This document shows, piece by piece, positions 44,476-52,409 of a stretch of DNA of 64,000 nucleotides. Source of the DNA: Pseudomonas sp. ZH-FAD (lineage in GTDB: Bacteria; Pseudomonadota; Gammaproteobacteria; Pseudomonadales; Pseudomonadaceae). The DNA lies in NCBI RefSeq assembly GCF_002803095.1, contig NZ_PGLR01000026.1, positions 26,189-90,188 on the forward strand, in the 5' to 3' direction. Under the pieces are notes generated by a model. That model was not told the DNA's origin. It did no database searches and worked only from the letters and a program-made list of their open reading frames with translations. A program made the position numbers and the translations under genes. Numbering within the stretch: position 1 is the first letter of the stretch; every line of letters begins with the position of its first letter.

Positions 44476-45310
44476 GGCGCACCTCCACCTGCACGGCGCG
44501 CTGGTAGCGGCGGATCTGCCCGACTTCGGCCAGCAGCTCGGCCAGCGGTGGAAAGTTGAAATCCCGTTCCAGCAGCGTCGGCACCGCGCCAAAGCGCGCG
44601 TAGGCCTGCTCCAGAAGGCTCCACACGTCACCCTTCACCGCCGCGCCGTGGGTATCGATTTTCAGGTCCGGCGCCTCGTCATAATGGCCGGCCACATGCA
44701 GGCAGACCACCCGCGCGGCGGGAATCGCCGCCAGGTAGGCCGCCGCGTCGTAACCATGGTTGATGGCGTTGACGAACAGGTTGTTGACGTCCAGCAGCAG
44801 ATCGCAGTCTGCTTCCTCCAGCACTGCACGGAGGAACTCGATCTCGCTCAGCGCCTGGTAGGGGGCGGCGTAGTAAGAGATGTTCTCCACCGCGATGCGC
44901 CGGCCAAGCGCGTCTTGGGCCTGGCGGATGCGAGCGGCGACGTGACGCACTGCTTCGTCGGTAAACGGCAGCGGCAGCAGGTCGTAAAGCTGGCCGTCGT
45001 CCGAGCAGTAGCTCAGATGCTCGCTGTACAGCGGCACCCGGTGGCGTTCGAGGAACTGCCGGGTGCGGCGCAGTAGGTCGAGGTCCAGCGGTGCAGGGCC
45101 GCCAAGCGACAGGGACAGGCCGTGGCAGGTCAGCGGGATACGCTCAGCCAACGCGGCCAGGCCGTCGCCGTGGGCGCCGCCGACGCCGATCCAGTTGTCC
45201 GGAGCGCATTCGAGGAAGTCGATGCTGCCTGGCACCATCGCCAGCAGCTCGGGAAGCAGAGCACGGCGCAGGCCAAGGCCGGCACCGTGCACCGAAGAAT
45301 GAGCAGTCAT
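44468..45310 (-). CDS. HvfB/BufB-like DUF692 multinuclear iron oxygenase
   Basis: This 280-residue DUF692 TIM-barrel protein belongs to the MNIO family, related to MbnB. Metal-binding segments are visible: CHGLSLSLGG, YSEHLSY, AVENISYY, LLLDVNNLFVNAINHG, HVAGHYDE and KIDTHG. Family members use two or three iron ions and oxygen to convert Cys of a precursor peptide into oxazolone-thioamide or thiooxazole groups. The likely substrate is the EGKCG-repeat peptide encoded just upstream. It is 68 bases from that gene, with a strong hairpin in the gap. Cytosolic. Confidence 0.92.
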   Translation of the reverse strand: MTAHSSVHGAGLGLRRALLPELLAMVPGSIDFLECAPDNWIGVGGAHGDGLAALAERIPLTCHGLSLSLGGPAPLDLDLLRRTRQFLERHRVPLYSEHLSYCSDDGQLYDLLPLPFTDEAVRHVAARIRQAQDALGRRIAVENISYYAAPYQALSEIEFLRAVLEEADCDLLLDVNNLFVNAINHGYDAAAYLAAIPAARVVCLHVAGHYDEAPDLKIDTHGAAVKGDVWSLLEQAYARFGAVPTLLERDFNFPPLAELLAEVGQIRRYQRAVQVEVRHG

Positions 45311-45331
45311 TGGGCTTCTCCAGATGGACGA

Positions 45332-45362
45332 ACGCCCTCCCGGTCGGTGACAGGGAGGGCGT
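45332..45362 (-). promoter_or_regulatory. Intercistronic hairpin between hvfA-like and hvfB-like genes
   Basis: A perfect 10-bp GC-rich stem (45332-45341 with 45353-45362) has an 11-base loop. It lies in the 68-base gap, with only a weak T-stretch on the minus strand. It is placed where partial termination or RNA protection would make more precursor than enzyme. Confidence 0.6.
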
Positions 45363-45378
45363 GGTTACAGGGAACGGA

Positions 45379-45849
45379 TCAGTCGCGGGCCTGGCTCATT
45401 TGGGTGAACAGCTCGGTCGGCACCTTCTTGCCGTTACTGGTGTACTGGTTGCTACGGAACTTGTAGACCTCGGCCTCGGACAGGTAGCCGTCGGCGTTGC
45501 TGTCCATGGCCTTGAACTCGTCGCTGCCGTTCGGCGCCACGGCGAGCAATTCCTTGAGCGAGACGCGGCCATCGCCGTCGGTGTCGGTACGGGCGAAGGA
45601 GGCATCGCCACACTTGCCTTCACCGCATTTGCCTTCGGCCTGGGTCGCCTTGGCTTCGCCGCCACACTTGCCTTCACCACACTTGCCTTCGCCGCACTTG
45701 CCCTCCCCAGCCTTGTCGGCAGCGGCTAGCTGATAGCCCTGAGGCAGTTGCTCCACGGCGAAGGCGGTGGAGGCCAGGTTCATGCCACCAGCCAGGGCGA
45801 CAGCGAGCAGGCCGATGCGGGTCTTGTTGGATACGGGGGTACGGGACAT
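45379..45849 (-). CDS. HvfA/bufferin-like precursor: EGKCG repeats fused to EF-hands
   Basis: This 156-residue exported protein has a signal peptide (residues 1 to about 31; LLAVALAGGMNLASTAFA). A low-complexity part follows with five EGKCG units (three in a row, then two after a GGEAKATQA linker). The C-terminal part has two EF-hand loops (DTDGDGRVSLKE and DSNADGYLSEAE) with complete calcium-binding positions. The Cys of each EGKCG is the expected site of modification by the DUF692/DUF2063 pair. Known relatives bind copper or other soft metals. GGAG precedes ATG 45849, and a regulator box lies about 175 bases upstream. Confidence 0.9.
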   Translation of the reverse strand: MSRTPVSNKTRIGLLAVALAGGMNLASTAFAVEQLPQGYQLAAADKAGEGKCGEGKCGEGKCGGEAKATQAEGKCGEGKCGDASFARTDTDGDGRVSLKELLAVAPNGSDEFKAMDSNADGYLSEAEVYKFRSNQYTSNGKKVPTELFTQMSQARD

Positions 45850-46023
45850 GGGAATTCTCCGGTGCTGAGCGCGATGATGCGCGGATGTGCCATGAGGCAG
45901 TTGGCCCGGAGAGGCCGCACGGCGCGGGCCACTCTCGGGTCCGGCTATTTGGCCGCGCATGTGTGTCGGGCACGTATCGATGGCCGACACGCTTTGTATG
46001 CCAGCACCACAGGGTGCAAAACC

Positions 46024-46039
46024 GATACAGAGTGATACG
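46024..46039. promoter_or_regulatory. Response-regulator box C: GATACA-N4-GATACG
   Basis: It shares GATACAGAG-[T/C]-GATAC with box B, at the same spacing, upstream of the hvfA-like gene and just past the end of the LysR gene. It links the precursor operon to the two-component system. Confidence 0.7.
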
Positions 46040-46044
46040 TAGGC

Positions 46045-46971
46045 TCAGACCTGAGCAGTCCAGCGGCGCTGCTGCTCCATGATGAAGTCGACGAAAGTGC
46101 GCAGGCGCAGGGGCATGTGCCGGCCATGGGGATACAACAGGGTGAAGGGCCGCGAGCGTCCGGCGAATGGCTGCAACACCTCGACCAGCGAACCATCGGC
46201 CAGCTCGCGCTCGACGATGAAGCGATAGGTCTGGAACAACCCCGCGCCGTGCTTGGCCAGGGTCACGCCGCCTAGCACATCGTCCGAGCAGACGTAGCCG
46301 CCCTCGGTGAGTATCTCCCGCTCGGACCCGTCCTCACTGAACAGCCACGTGATGCGCCGGCCGCTGCTGGGCAGCTCGAACTGGATGCAGTCGTGCCGCG
46401 CGAGATCACCCAGGGTCTGTGGCGTGCCCGCGCGCGCCAGGTATTCGGGGGTGGCCACCACCACCAGCCGGGCATCCTCCAGCGGCCTGGCGATCAGCGT
46501 CGAGTCCGGTTGCGCACGCACGCGGATGGCCAGGTCGTAACCCTCGCCGACGAAATCGATGTTGCGGTTACCCAAATGCACGTCAACCTGCACCTTCGGA
46601 AAGCGCCGGCGGAACTCGGGTAACAGCGGCAAGATGCGGTGATGTCCGTAGGTGGTGGGCAGGCTGATACGCAGGGTGCCGGAGGGCTCCTGCTGCTGGC
46701 CGGTCAGCGTGCGCTCAGCCTCCACCATCTGGGTAAGCGCCTGGCGGCACTGCTCGTAGTAACCGCGTCCGCCCTCGGTCAGACGGATGCTACGGGTAGT
46801 GCGTACGAACAGTCGCGAGCCCAGGCGCTCCTCGAGCCGGCCGATCGAGCGGCTGACCGCCGCAGGCGTAACCCCAGCCGCCAGCCCGGCCGCGGTGAAG
46901 CTGCCCAGCTCCGCCGCCAGGCAGAACAGCTCGATGCTGCCGAGCATCACATCGTCGAATTGTCGCTGCAT
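46045..46971 (-). CDS. LysR-family regulator
   Basis: This 308-residue LysR-type regulator has HTH AELGSFTAAGLAAGVTPAAV and SRSIGRLEERLGSRLFVRTT, followed by IRLTEGGRGYYEQC and the effector domain. It is of the CrgA-like type, often paired with a divergent oxidoreductase. The divergent gene is an SDR (start 47085), so the 113-base gap is the likely control region; it is AT-rich near 46990-47040. It ends six bases after box C, but it is not evidently part of the metal cluster. Confidence 0.9.
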   Translation of the reverse strand: MQRQFDDVMLGSIELFCLAAELGSFTAAGLAAGVTPAAVSRSIGRLEERLGSRLFVRTTRSIRLTEGGRGYYEQCRQALTQMVEAERTLTGQQQEPSGTLRISLPTTYGHHRILPLLPEFRRRFPKVQVDVHLGNRNIDFVGEGYDLAIRVRAQPDSTLIARPLEDARLVVVATPEYLARAGTPQTLGDLARHDCIQFELPSSGRRITWLFSEDGSEREILTEGGYVCSDDVLGGVTLAKHGAGLFQTYRFIVERELADGSLVEVLQPFAGRSRPFTLLYPHGRHMPLRLRTFVDFIMEQQRRWTAQV

Positions 46972-47084
46972 TAATTACACCATGTACTAACTGAAGTTCT
47001 CCGAGCCATATTTATCCACCTATATAACAAAAATATAGTCCTCCCAACGGCGCCACCTGGCGCCTCCTCATCGGGAGAATCGAC

Positions 47085-47819
47085 ATGAGCAACAGCAGAA
47101 CGGTAGTCATTACCGGTGCCTCCAGCGGCATCGGTTTCGGCCTGGCCAAGGCCTTCCTCGCCAGCGGCTTCAACGTGGTCGGCAACGCCCGCTCCGCCGA
47201 ACGCCTGGAACAAGCCAGGGAACAACTAGGCATCCCCACCGCCTTCGTCGGCGTGGCCGGCGACATCGCCAGGCCGGACACCGCACGCCAGCTGATCCAG
47301 GCCGGTATCGACGCCTTCGGTCAGGTCGACGTGCTGGTCAACAACGCCGGTTTCTTCCTGCCCAAGCCTTTCATCGAGTACAGCCCAGAGGACATTGACG
47401 GCCTGCTGGAAACCAACCTCAAGGGGGTGGTCTACGCCTCTCAGGCCGCCGCCACGCATATGATCGAGCGGCGCCAGGGGCAGATAATCAACATCACCGC
47501 TGCTGTGGCGCTGCAGCCTAACCTCGCCGTGCCCGCCGCCCTACCAGTACTGATCAAGGGCGGCCTGAATCAGGTCACCCGCGCCCTTGCACTGGAGCTG
47601 TCGCCCCACAACATCCAGGTCAATGCAGTGGCCCCAGGTATCATCGAGACGCCGATGCACGACCCGGCCAGCTTCGATTTCCTCAACGGCCTGCAGCCGG
47701 CCGGACGCATCGGCCGCGTCAGCGATATCGCCGACGCCGTGCTCTACCTGGCCAATGCCCGGTTCACCACGGGCGTGGTATTACCGGTCGACGGCGGAAT
47801 GAGCGTCGGTAAATGGTAA
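47085..47819 (+). CDS. SDR-fold oxidoreductase lacking the catalytic Tyr
   Basis: This 244-residue short-chain dehydrogenase fold has the NAD(P) motif TGASSGIG (10-17), NNAG (86-89) and the Rossmann C-terminal part PGIIETPM. At the catalytic site the usual Tyr-x-x-x-Lys is PVLIK: Lys158 is present, but residue 154 is Pro. The family Ser is also not clear (NITAAVAL). It may use another residue or have a non-redox role. It is cotranscribed with a tautomerase gene 69 bases downstream and divergent from a LysR gene. The substrate is unknown. Confidence 0.88.
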   Translation: MSNSRTVVITGASSGIGFGLAKAFLASGFNVVGNARSAERLEQAREQLGIPTAFVGVAGDIARPDTARQLIQAGIDAFGQVDVLVNNAGFFLPKPFIEYSPEDIDGLLETNLKGVVYASQAAATHMIERRQGQIINITAAVALQPNLAVPAALPVLIKGGLNQVTRALALELSPHNIQVNAVAPGIIETPMHDPASFDFLNGLQPAGRIGRVSDIADAVLYLANARFTTGVVLPVDGGMSVGKW

Positions 47820-47888
47820 TAGGCTGAACCTGACGGGGCGGCCCGCGCCTCCCCGTTTGAAAACATCCACCCACACAGGAGCGACATC

Positions 47889-48098
47889 ATGCCCTTCGTC
47901 AACGTCCGTATCACCCGTGACGGCGTCACCCGCGAGCAGAAAGCCCAGGTCATCAAGGAAATCACCGAGACTTTGCAGCGCGTACTTAACAAGCAGCCCG
48001 AACTCACCCACATCGTAATCGAGGAAGTCGACACCGATAACTGGGGTTACGCGGGCATGACCACCACCGAGTACCGCAGCAAAAAACCACAGGGATGA
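47889..48098 (+). CDS. 4-oxalocrotonate-tautomerase-family protein
   Basis: This 69-residue tautomerase subunit has Pro right after the initiator Met (MPFVNVRI), the catalytic base of the family once Met is removed. The helix EQKAQVIKEITETLQRVL and strand THIVIEEVDTDNWGYAG are standard. It forms hexamers or dimers of this small fold and isomerises or dehalogenates unsaturated acids. AGGAG precedes ATG 47889. Its partner is the atypical SDR; together they may act on one aromatic- or acid-derived compound. Confidence 0.92.
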   Translation: MPFVNVRITRDGVTREQKAQVIKEITETLQRVLNKQPELTHIVIEEVDTDNWGYAGMTTTEYRSKKPQG

Positions 48099-48326
48099 GC
48101 GCGGTCCAGACTCGCCAGCACGTGCCTTGGAGGCGGGGTCAAGAGGCGCAGACCAGCGCCTCCAGGCACGTACAAAGAAATCCATGAATGCGGCGCAGCA
48201 ATAGGTCGTCGCCAGTGAAATCCGGCATCAACAGGGTTAACGACGGGTGGCTGGCCGCTTTAGACGAAAGCACTCGTTATAGCCCGTAAATCTGCACTGA
48301 CTGCTCTACTCCCGCCCACTCCACCC

Positions 48327-48380
48327 GATTCCTTCGACGCGTTTCTGCAGCAGGCGGATGCCGCCCTTTACCTGGGGAAG
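48327..48380 (+). pseudogene. Remnant of a GGDEF domain C-terminal end (plus strand)
   Basis: Translation gives FDAFLQQADAALYLGK, which agrees with the conserved C-terminal ADxALYxAK signature of GGDEF domains. It has no start or full domain. It sits immediately beside a minus-strand GGDEF fragment, so an inversion scrambled an old cyclase gene. Confidence 0.55.
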
Positions 48381-48381
48381 A

Positions 48382-48561
48382 CGCCGCTCGCGTGCGCTCG
48401 GCCAGTTGCTGGGCGCCGGTGCTGTCGGTGTCCAGGACGATGACCACGAATTCCTCGCCGCCCAAGCGGCAGACCAGGTCGCTCTGGCGTGCCGTGGCCT
48501 TGAGCACAGCGGCGACGTGGCTCAGAACACGGTCACCGGCCTTGTGACCATGGGTTCGCGT
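48382..48561 (-). pseudogene. Remnant of a GGDEF domain (minus strand)
   Basis: The frame reads HGHKAGDRVLSHVAAVLKAT, then RLGGEEFVVIVLD and QQLAERTRA, which is clearly the middle of a diguanylate cyclase domain with an intact GGEEF. Homology stops abruptly at both sides, within about 60 codons, and no start or sensor domain is attached. An open frame extends to 48801 but the added part resembles nothing. The rest of 48099-48743 holds no gene. Confidence 0.75.
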
Positions 48562-48744
48562 AAGTTGAGAGGGGCAGGAGCCTAACACTGGGTGCGCGCA
48601 GCGGCGCCCGCGCCTCTCTCTGCACTCCAGAGGCCGTCGGCATGGCATTTCAAACCAGCGAATCGTAGGCACATAGCGCCGGGACGGCAATTTGCCATTC
48701 GTGCACGCCGCAGGGACAGCCTGGCTGCGCTGACCCATCGTGCG

Positions 48745-48780
48745 AAAAAAGAACGCCGAGTCGACTGAGCCGACTCGGCG
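48745..48780 (-). terminator. Rho-independent terminator of the MetQ-like gene
   Basis: On the minus strand a 10-bp stem (48771-48780 with 48754-48763, loop of 7) is followed by TTCTTTTTT. It is 86 bases after the stop of the binding-protein gene. Confidence 0.8.
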
Positions 48781-48865
48781 TAAACGCAAACCCGTTTGCA
48801 CAGGTTTACTACCGTGTTCAACGGTGGGCAGCTAGGACACAAAAAGAGCCGTCTTACAGTTTCGA

Positions 48866-49648
48866 TCAGAAGGCCGGCAGTACCGCACCTTCATAACGCT
48901 TCTCGATGAAGGCCTTCACTTCCGGGCTGGTCAGCGCGGCGGAAAGCTTCTTGATCGCCTCGCTGTCCTGGTTGTCCGGACGGGCCACCAGATAGTTGAC
49001 GTAAGGCGAGTCGCTACCTTCGATCGCCAGCGCATCACGCTTGGGATTGAGCTTGGCCTCCAGCGCATAGTTGGTGTTGATCAGCGCCAGATCGACCTGA
49101 TTCAGCACGCGCGGCACAGTGGCCGCCTCCAGCTCGCGGAACTTGAAGTTGCGCGGGTTATCGACGATGTCACGCGGTAGCGCCTGGGCGCTGTTTGGGT
49201 CCTTGAGGGTCAGCAGGCCTGCCTTCTGCAACAGCAGCAGGGCACGGCCGGTGGTGCTGACTTCGTTGGGGATGGCGATAGTGGCGCCGTTCGGCAATTC
49301 ATCGAGGGACTTGTACTTGGCCGAATAGGCGCCGAAAGGCTCGACGTGCACGCCCTGCATGATCACCAGCTCGGTACCGCGCTGCGTATTGAAGGTGTCC
49401 AGGTACGGCTTGGTCTGGAAGTAGTTGGCATCCAGATTCTTCTGGCTCACCTGCAGATTGGGTTGAACGTAGTCGGTGAAGACCTTGATATCCAGATCCA
49501 CGCCTTGCTTGGCCAGCTCGGGTTTGATCAGTTCGAGGATTTCGGCATGCGGCACCGGCGTGGCGGCGACGCTAAGCTTTTCGCCAGCGTGGGCCAGGGA
49601 GGCAGTCAGGGCAGTGGCCAGAGCGGTCAACAGCAGGGTCTTCTTCAT
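48866..49648 (-). CDS. Orphan MetQ/NlpA-family binding protein
   Basis: This 260-residue MetQ-family protein has the signal peptide LLLTALATALTASLAHA and no lipobox Cys. Family segments include AEILELIKPELAKQGVDLDI, FTDYVQPNLQVSQKNLDANY and AIPNEVSTTGRALLLLQKAG. There is no metN or metI beside it; the nearest complete set is at 24250-25981. It could therefore feed that or another transporter. The start MKKTLLL is chosen for its signal peptide. It is divergent from the D-cysteine desulfhydrase gene, with an AT-rich island between, so a sulfur-limitation role is likely. Confidence 0.9.
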   Translation of the reverse strand: MKKTLLLTALATALTASLAHAGEKLSVAATPVPHAEILELIKPELAKQGVDLDIKVFTDYVQPNLQVSQKNLDANYFQTKPYLDTFNTQRGTELVIMQGVHVEPFGAYSAKYKSLDELPNGATIAIPNEVSTTGRALLLLQKAGLLTLKDPNSAQALPRDIVDNPRNFKFRELEAATVPRVLNQVDLALINTNYALEAKLNPKRDALAIEGSDSPYVNYLVARPDNQDSEAIKKLSAALTSPEVKAFIEKRYEGAVLPAF

Positions 49649-49746
49649 AGTTCCTTGTTCTCGGTCTGTGGCACCGGCTGGATCAGCAGTCCGGCGCGTT
49701 TGGCAGGCGCCCGGCGGATGTGCCGGGCTGATCGCGACAGTACGGA

Positions 49747-49792
49747 GAAACATTTATTCCATAAAATAATTATTAATTATTTTCTTATATTC
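49747..49792. promoter_or_regulatory. AT-rich control block between metQ-like and dcyD-like genes
   Basis: Read on the minus strand the block runs from GAATATAAGAAAATAATT to GGAATAAATGTTTC. It closely parallels the block at 50862-50905 before the cystine importer. It is 99-144 bases upstream of the MetQ-like start and holds TATAAGAAA. This is probably a shared regulator site for sulfur scavenging. Confidence 0.6.
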
Positions 49793-49870
49793 AAAATAAT
49801 CTTCCCTTCTGCTTGTGAGCCCAGCCTCCTCCCACCTAGAGTGAGAAGCCTTCGCTCCCTGGAGGCTCCC

Positions 49871-50875
49871 ATGCTCACCGCCGCCCTCGCCCGCTTCCCC
49901 CGCCTGCAACTGATCCCTCAGGCCACCGCCCTGCACCATCTACCACGCCTGTCCCTGCACCTGGGCCGCGATATCTGGCTCAAACGCGACGACCTCACCC
50001 CGTTGGCGCTCGGTGGCAACAAGGCACGCAAGCTCGAATATCTTGCCGCCGATGCGCAGGCCAAGGGTGCCGACATAGTGGTGACCGCAGGCGCCATCCA
50101 GTCCAACCATGTACGGCAAACCGCAGCGGTCGCCGCACAGCTCGGCCTGGGCTGCCTGGCCCTGCTGGAAAACCCCATCGACAGCCAGAGCGACGACTAC
50201 CTGGGCAATGGCAACCGCCTGCTGCTTGATCTGTTCGGCGCCGAAGTGGAAAACGTCGCCAACCTGGACAACGCCGATCAGTTGCTGGAAGCCGCCTGCC
50301 GACGCCTCAGTGCAGCCGGGCGTCGGCCATACCTGGTACCCATCGGCGGCTCCAATGCCCTGGGCGCACTCGGCTACGTGCGTGGCGGGCTGGAGCTGGC
50401 CGAGCAGATCGCCGCCAGCGGCCAGGATTTCGCCGCCGTGGTGCTGGCATCCGGCAGCGCCGGCACCCATGCCGGGCTGGCCCTCGCGCTGGACAGTGCG
50501 CGCCCCGGCACACGCGTGATTGGCGTCACCGTTTCGCGCAGCGAGGCGGCACAAAAGCCCAAGGTCGAAGGTCTACTCCAGCGCACAGCTGAACTGCTGG
50601 GGGTGGATGTACCGCAAGGACTGAACCTGGAGTTATGGGATGCCTATTTCGCACCGCGCTACGGCGAAGCCAACGCCGCCGGCCTGGAGGCCATCAGCCT
50701 GTTGGCGCGCCTGGAAGCGATCCTGCTCGACCCGGTCTACACTGGCAAAGCCTTCGCCGGGCTGCTCGATGGCCTCAAGCGTGGCGCCTTCCCAGGCAAC
50801 GGACCGCTGCTGTTCCTGCACACGGGCGGCTCGCCGGCTCTCTTCGCCTACAAAAAAAATCGAATATATGAATAA
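49871..50875 (+). CDS. D-cysteine desulfhydrase
   Basis: This 334-residue PLP enzyme is of the ACC-deaminase/D-cysteine desulfhydrase family. It converts D-cysteine to pyruvate, ammonia and sulfide. The PLP Lys is Lys51 in GGNKARKLEYL, and the phosphate and substrate loops SNHVRQTAA and SGSAGTHAGLA are present. The length and C-terminus match DcyD more than true ACC deaminase. ATG 49871 follows GGAGG. It is upstream of a cystine ABC importer, as in dcyD-fliY-yecSC of enterobacteria. Its last codons lie inside the AT-rich control block of that importer. Confidence 0.92.
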   Translation: MLTAALARFPRLQLIPQATALHHLPRLSLHLGRDIWLKRDDLTPLALGGNKARKLEYLAADAQAKGADIVVTAGAIQSNHVRQTAAVAAQLGLGCLALLENPIDSQSDDYLGNGNRLLLDLFGAEVENVANLDNADQLLEAACRRLSAAGRRPYLVPIGGSNALGALGYVRGGLELAEQIAASGQDFAAVVLASGSAGTHAGLALALDSARPGTRVIGVTVSRSEAAQKPKVEGLLQRTAELLGVDVPQGLNLELWDAYFAPRYGEANAAGLEAISLLARLEAILLDPVYTGKAFAGLLDGLKRGAFPGNGPLLFLHTGGSPALFAYKKNRIYE

Positions 50876-50905
50876 TTTTTAATTATTTAACGGAATAAAT
50901 ATTTC
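50862..50905 (+). promoter_or_regulatory. AT-rich control block upstream of cystine importer
   Basis: It starts GAATATATGAATAATTTTT and ends GGAATAAATATTTC, parallel to the minus-strand block at 49747-49792. CCACCTAGAGTG follows at 50905-50916, a 12-mer also found at 49832-49843 before dcyD. It overlaps the dcyD stop codon. Confidence 0.6.
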
Positions 50906-50946
50906 CACCTAGAGTGGCGCCACCTTCCCACTGACACGAGGTCACC

Positions 50947-51744
50947 ATGACATTTTCCACCCTGCGTCGCCATTTCCTCTTCGGTAGCCTGGCCCTCGTA
51001 CTGGGCGCCAGTTTCAGCGCAGCAAGCTTTGCCGCGGACCTGCTCGATGACATCAAGGCCCGTGGCGCCATCAAGGTCGGCCTTGAGGGCACCTACCCAC
51101 CCTTCAACTACCAGGACGCCAGCGGCAAGCTGACCGGCTTCGAAGTGGAGCTGGCCGAAGCGCTGGCCAAGGAGCTGGGCGTCAAGGTCGAGTTCCAGCC
51201 GACCAAGTGGGACGGCATCCTCGCCGCGCTGGAATCCAAGCGCCTGGATGTGGTGATCAACCAGGTGACCATCTCCGACGAGCGCAAGAAGAAATACGAT
51301 TTCTCTACCCCCTACACCGTTTCCGGCATCCAGGCACTGACCCGCAAGGCCGATGGCGACAGCATCAAGAGCGCCCAGGATCTGGCCGGCAAAAAGGTGG
51401 GCGTAGGCCTTGGCACCAACTACGAACAGTGGCTGAAAGACAACGTGCCACAAGCCGATATCCGCACCTACGATGACGACCCGACCAAATTCCAGGATCT
51501 CAATGTCGGCCGCATCGACGTGATTCTGGTGGATCGCCTCGCCGCCTTCGAGATGGTCGAGAAAACCGGTGGCCGCCTGGCCGTGGCCGGCGACGCCTTC
51601 TCCCGTCAGGAGGCTGGCATCGCCATGCGCAAGGGCAACCCCGCCCTGCTCGCTGCCATCGACCAGGCGCTGGCCAAACTGAGTGCCGACGGCACCCTCA
51701 CGCAACTCTCCGAGAAATGGTTCAAGGCTGACGTCACCCGATGA
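50947..51744 (+). CDS. Cystine ABC importer, binding protein (FliY/TcyJ-like)
   Basis: This 265-residue PAAT-family binding protein has signal peptide LALVLGASFSAASFA. It has VGLEGTYPPFNYQDASGKLT near the start, EFQPTKWDGILAALESKRLD and FLYPLHRF-type cleft residues, which match the L-cystine binder FliY. It is followed by a permease that overlaps by four bases. It scavenges extracellular cystine and possibly related sulfur amino acids. The upstream D-cysteine desulfhydrase gene supports this ligand, and the AT-rich block at 50862 supports sulfur-starvation control. Confidence 0.92.
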   Translation: MTFSTLRRHFLFGSLALVLGASFSAASFAADLLDDIKARGAIKVGLEGTYPPFNYQDASGKLTGFEVELAEALAKELGVKVEFQPTKWDGILAALESKRLDVVINQVTISDERKKKYDFSTPYTVSGIQALTRKADGDSIKSAQDLAGKKVGVGLGTNYEQWLKDNVPQADIRTYDDDPTKFQDLNVGRIDVILVDRLAAFEMVEKTGGRLAVAGDAFSRQEAGIAMRKGNPALLAAIDQALAKLSADGTLTQLSEKWFKADVTR

Positions 51745-52409
51745 TCGAGTCCGCCCTTCAGCTGGCTCTGGAGTCTGCGCCCTTTCTGCTCAAGGGCGCC
51801 TACTACACGGTCGTACTCAGCCTGGGCGGCATGTTCTTCGGCCTGCTGCTGGGCTTCGCCCTCGCCGTCGGACGCTTGTATGGGCCAGCGCCACTGCGCT
51901 GGCTCACCCGCCTCTACGTCTCCTTCTTTCGTGGCACGCCGCTGCTGGTGCAGCTGTTCCTGATCTACTACGGCCTGCCGCAGTTGGGCATTCAGCTCGA
52001 CCCACTGCCGGCCGCGCTGATCGGCTTCTCGCTGAACATGGCCGCCTACACCTCGGAGATTCTCCGCGCGGCCATCGCTTCCATCGATCGCGGCCAATGG
52101 GAAGCGGCCGCCAGCATCGGCATGAGCAAGACGCAGACGCTGTATCGGGCGATCTTGCCGCAGGCCGCGCGCACGGCCCTGCCGCCGCTGGGCAACAGCT
52201 TCATTTCCCTGGTCAAGGACACCGCTCTGGCCGCTACCATTCAGGTGCCGGAACTGTTCCGTCAGGCGCAGTTGATCACCGCGCGCACCTTCGAGATTTT
52301 CACCATGTACCTGGCGGCCGCGCTGATCTACTGGGCGCTGGCCAGCATCCTCGCGCACTTCCAGGCGCGCCTGGAAGCCAGGGTCAACCGGCACGAGCAG
52401 GACAACTGA
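51741..52409 (+). CDS. Cystine ABC importer permease (YecS/TcyL-like)
   Basis: This 222-residue HisM/PAAT-type permease has five or so membrane segments. The coupling loop is EAAASIGMSKTQTLYRAILP (about 125-145), and the segments SFFRGTPLLVQLFLIYYGLP and NSFISLVKDTALAATIQVPE are typical of the family. ATG overlaps the binding-protein stop by four bases, and its own stop overlaps the ATPase start by one base. It forms the homodimeric channel of the cystine importer. Confidence 0.93.
   Translation: MIESALQLALESAPFLLKGAYYTVVLSLGGMFFGLLLGFALAVGRLYGPAPLRWLTRLYVSFFRGTPLLVQLFLIYYGLPQLGIQLDPLPAALIGFSLNMAAYTSEILRAAIASIDRGQWEAAASIGMSKTQTLYRAILPQAARTALPPLGNSFISLVKDTALAATIQVPELFRQAQLITARTFEIFTMYLAAALIYWALASILAHFQARLEARVNRHEQDN

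Noticed and set aside
48277..48801. An intact 174-codon GGDEF gene on the minus strand
   Set aside because: Only about 60 codons resemble GGDEF; the remainder has no likeness, and the domain end lies on the other strand, so I call it a remnant.
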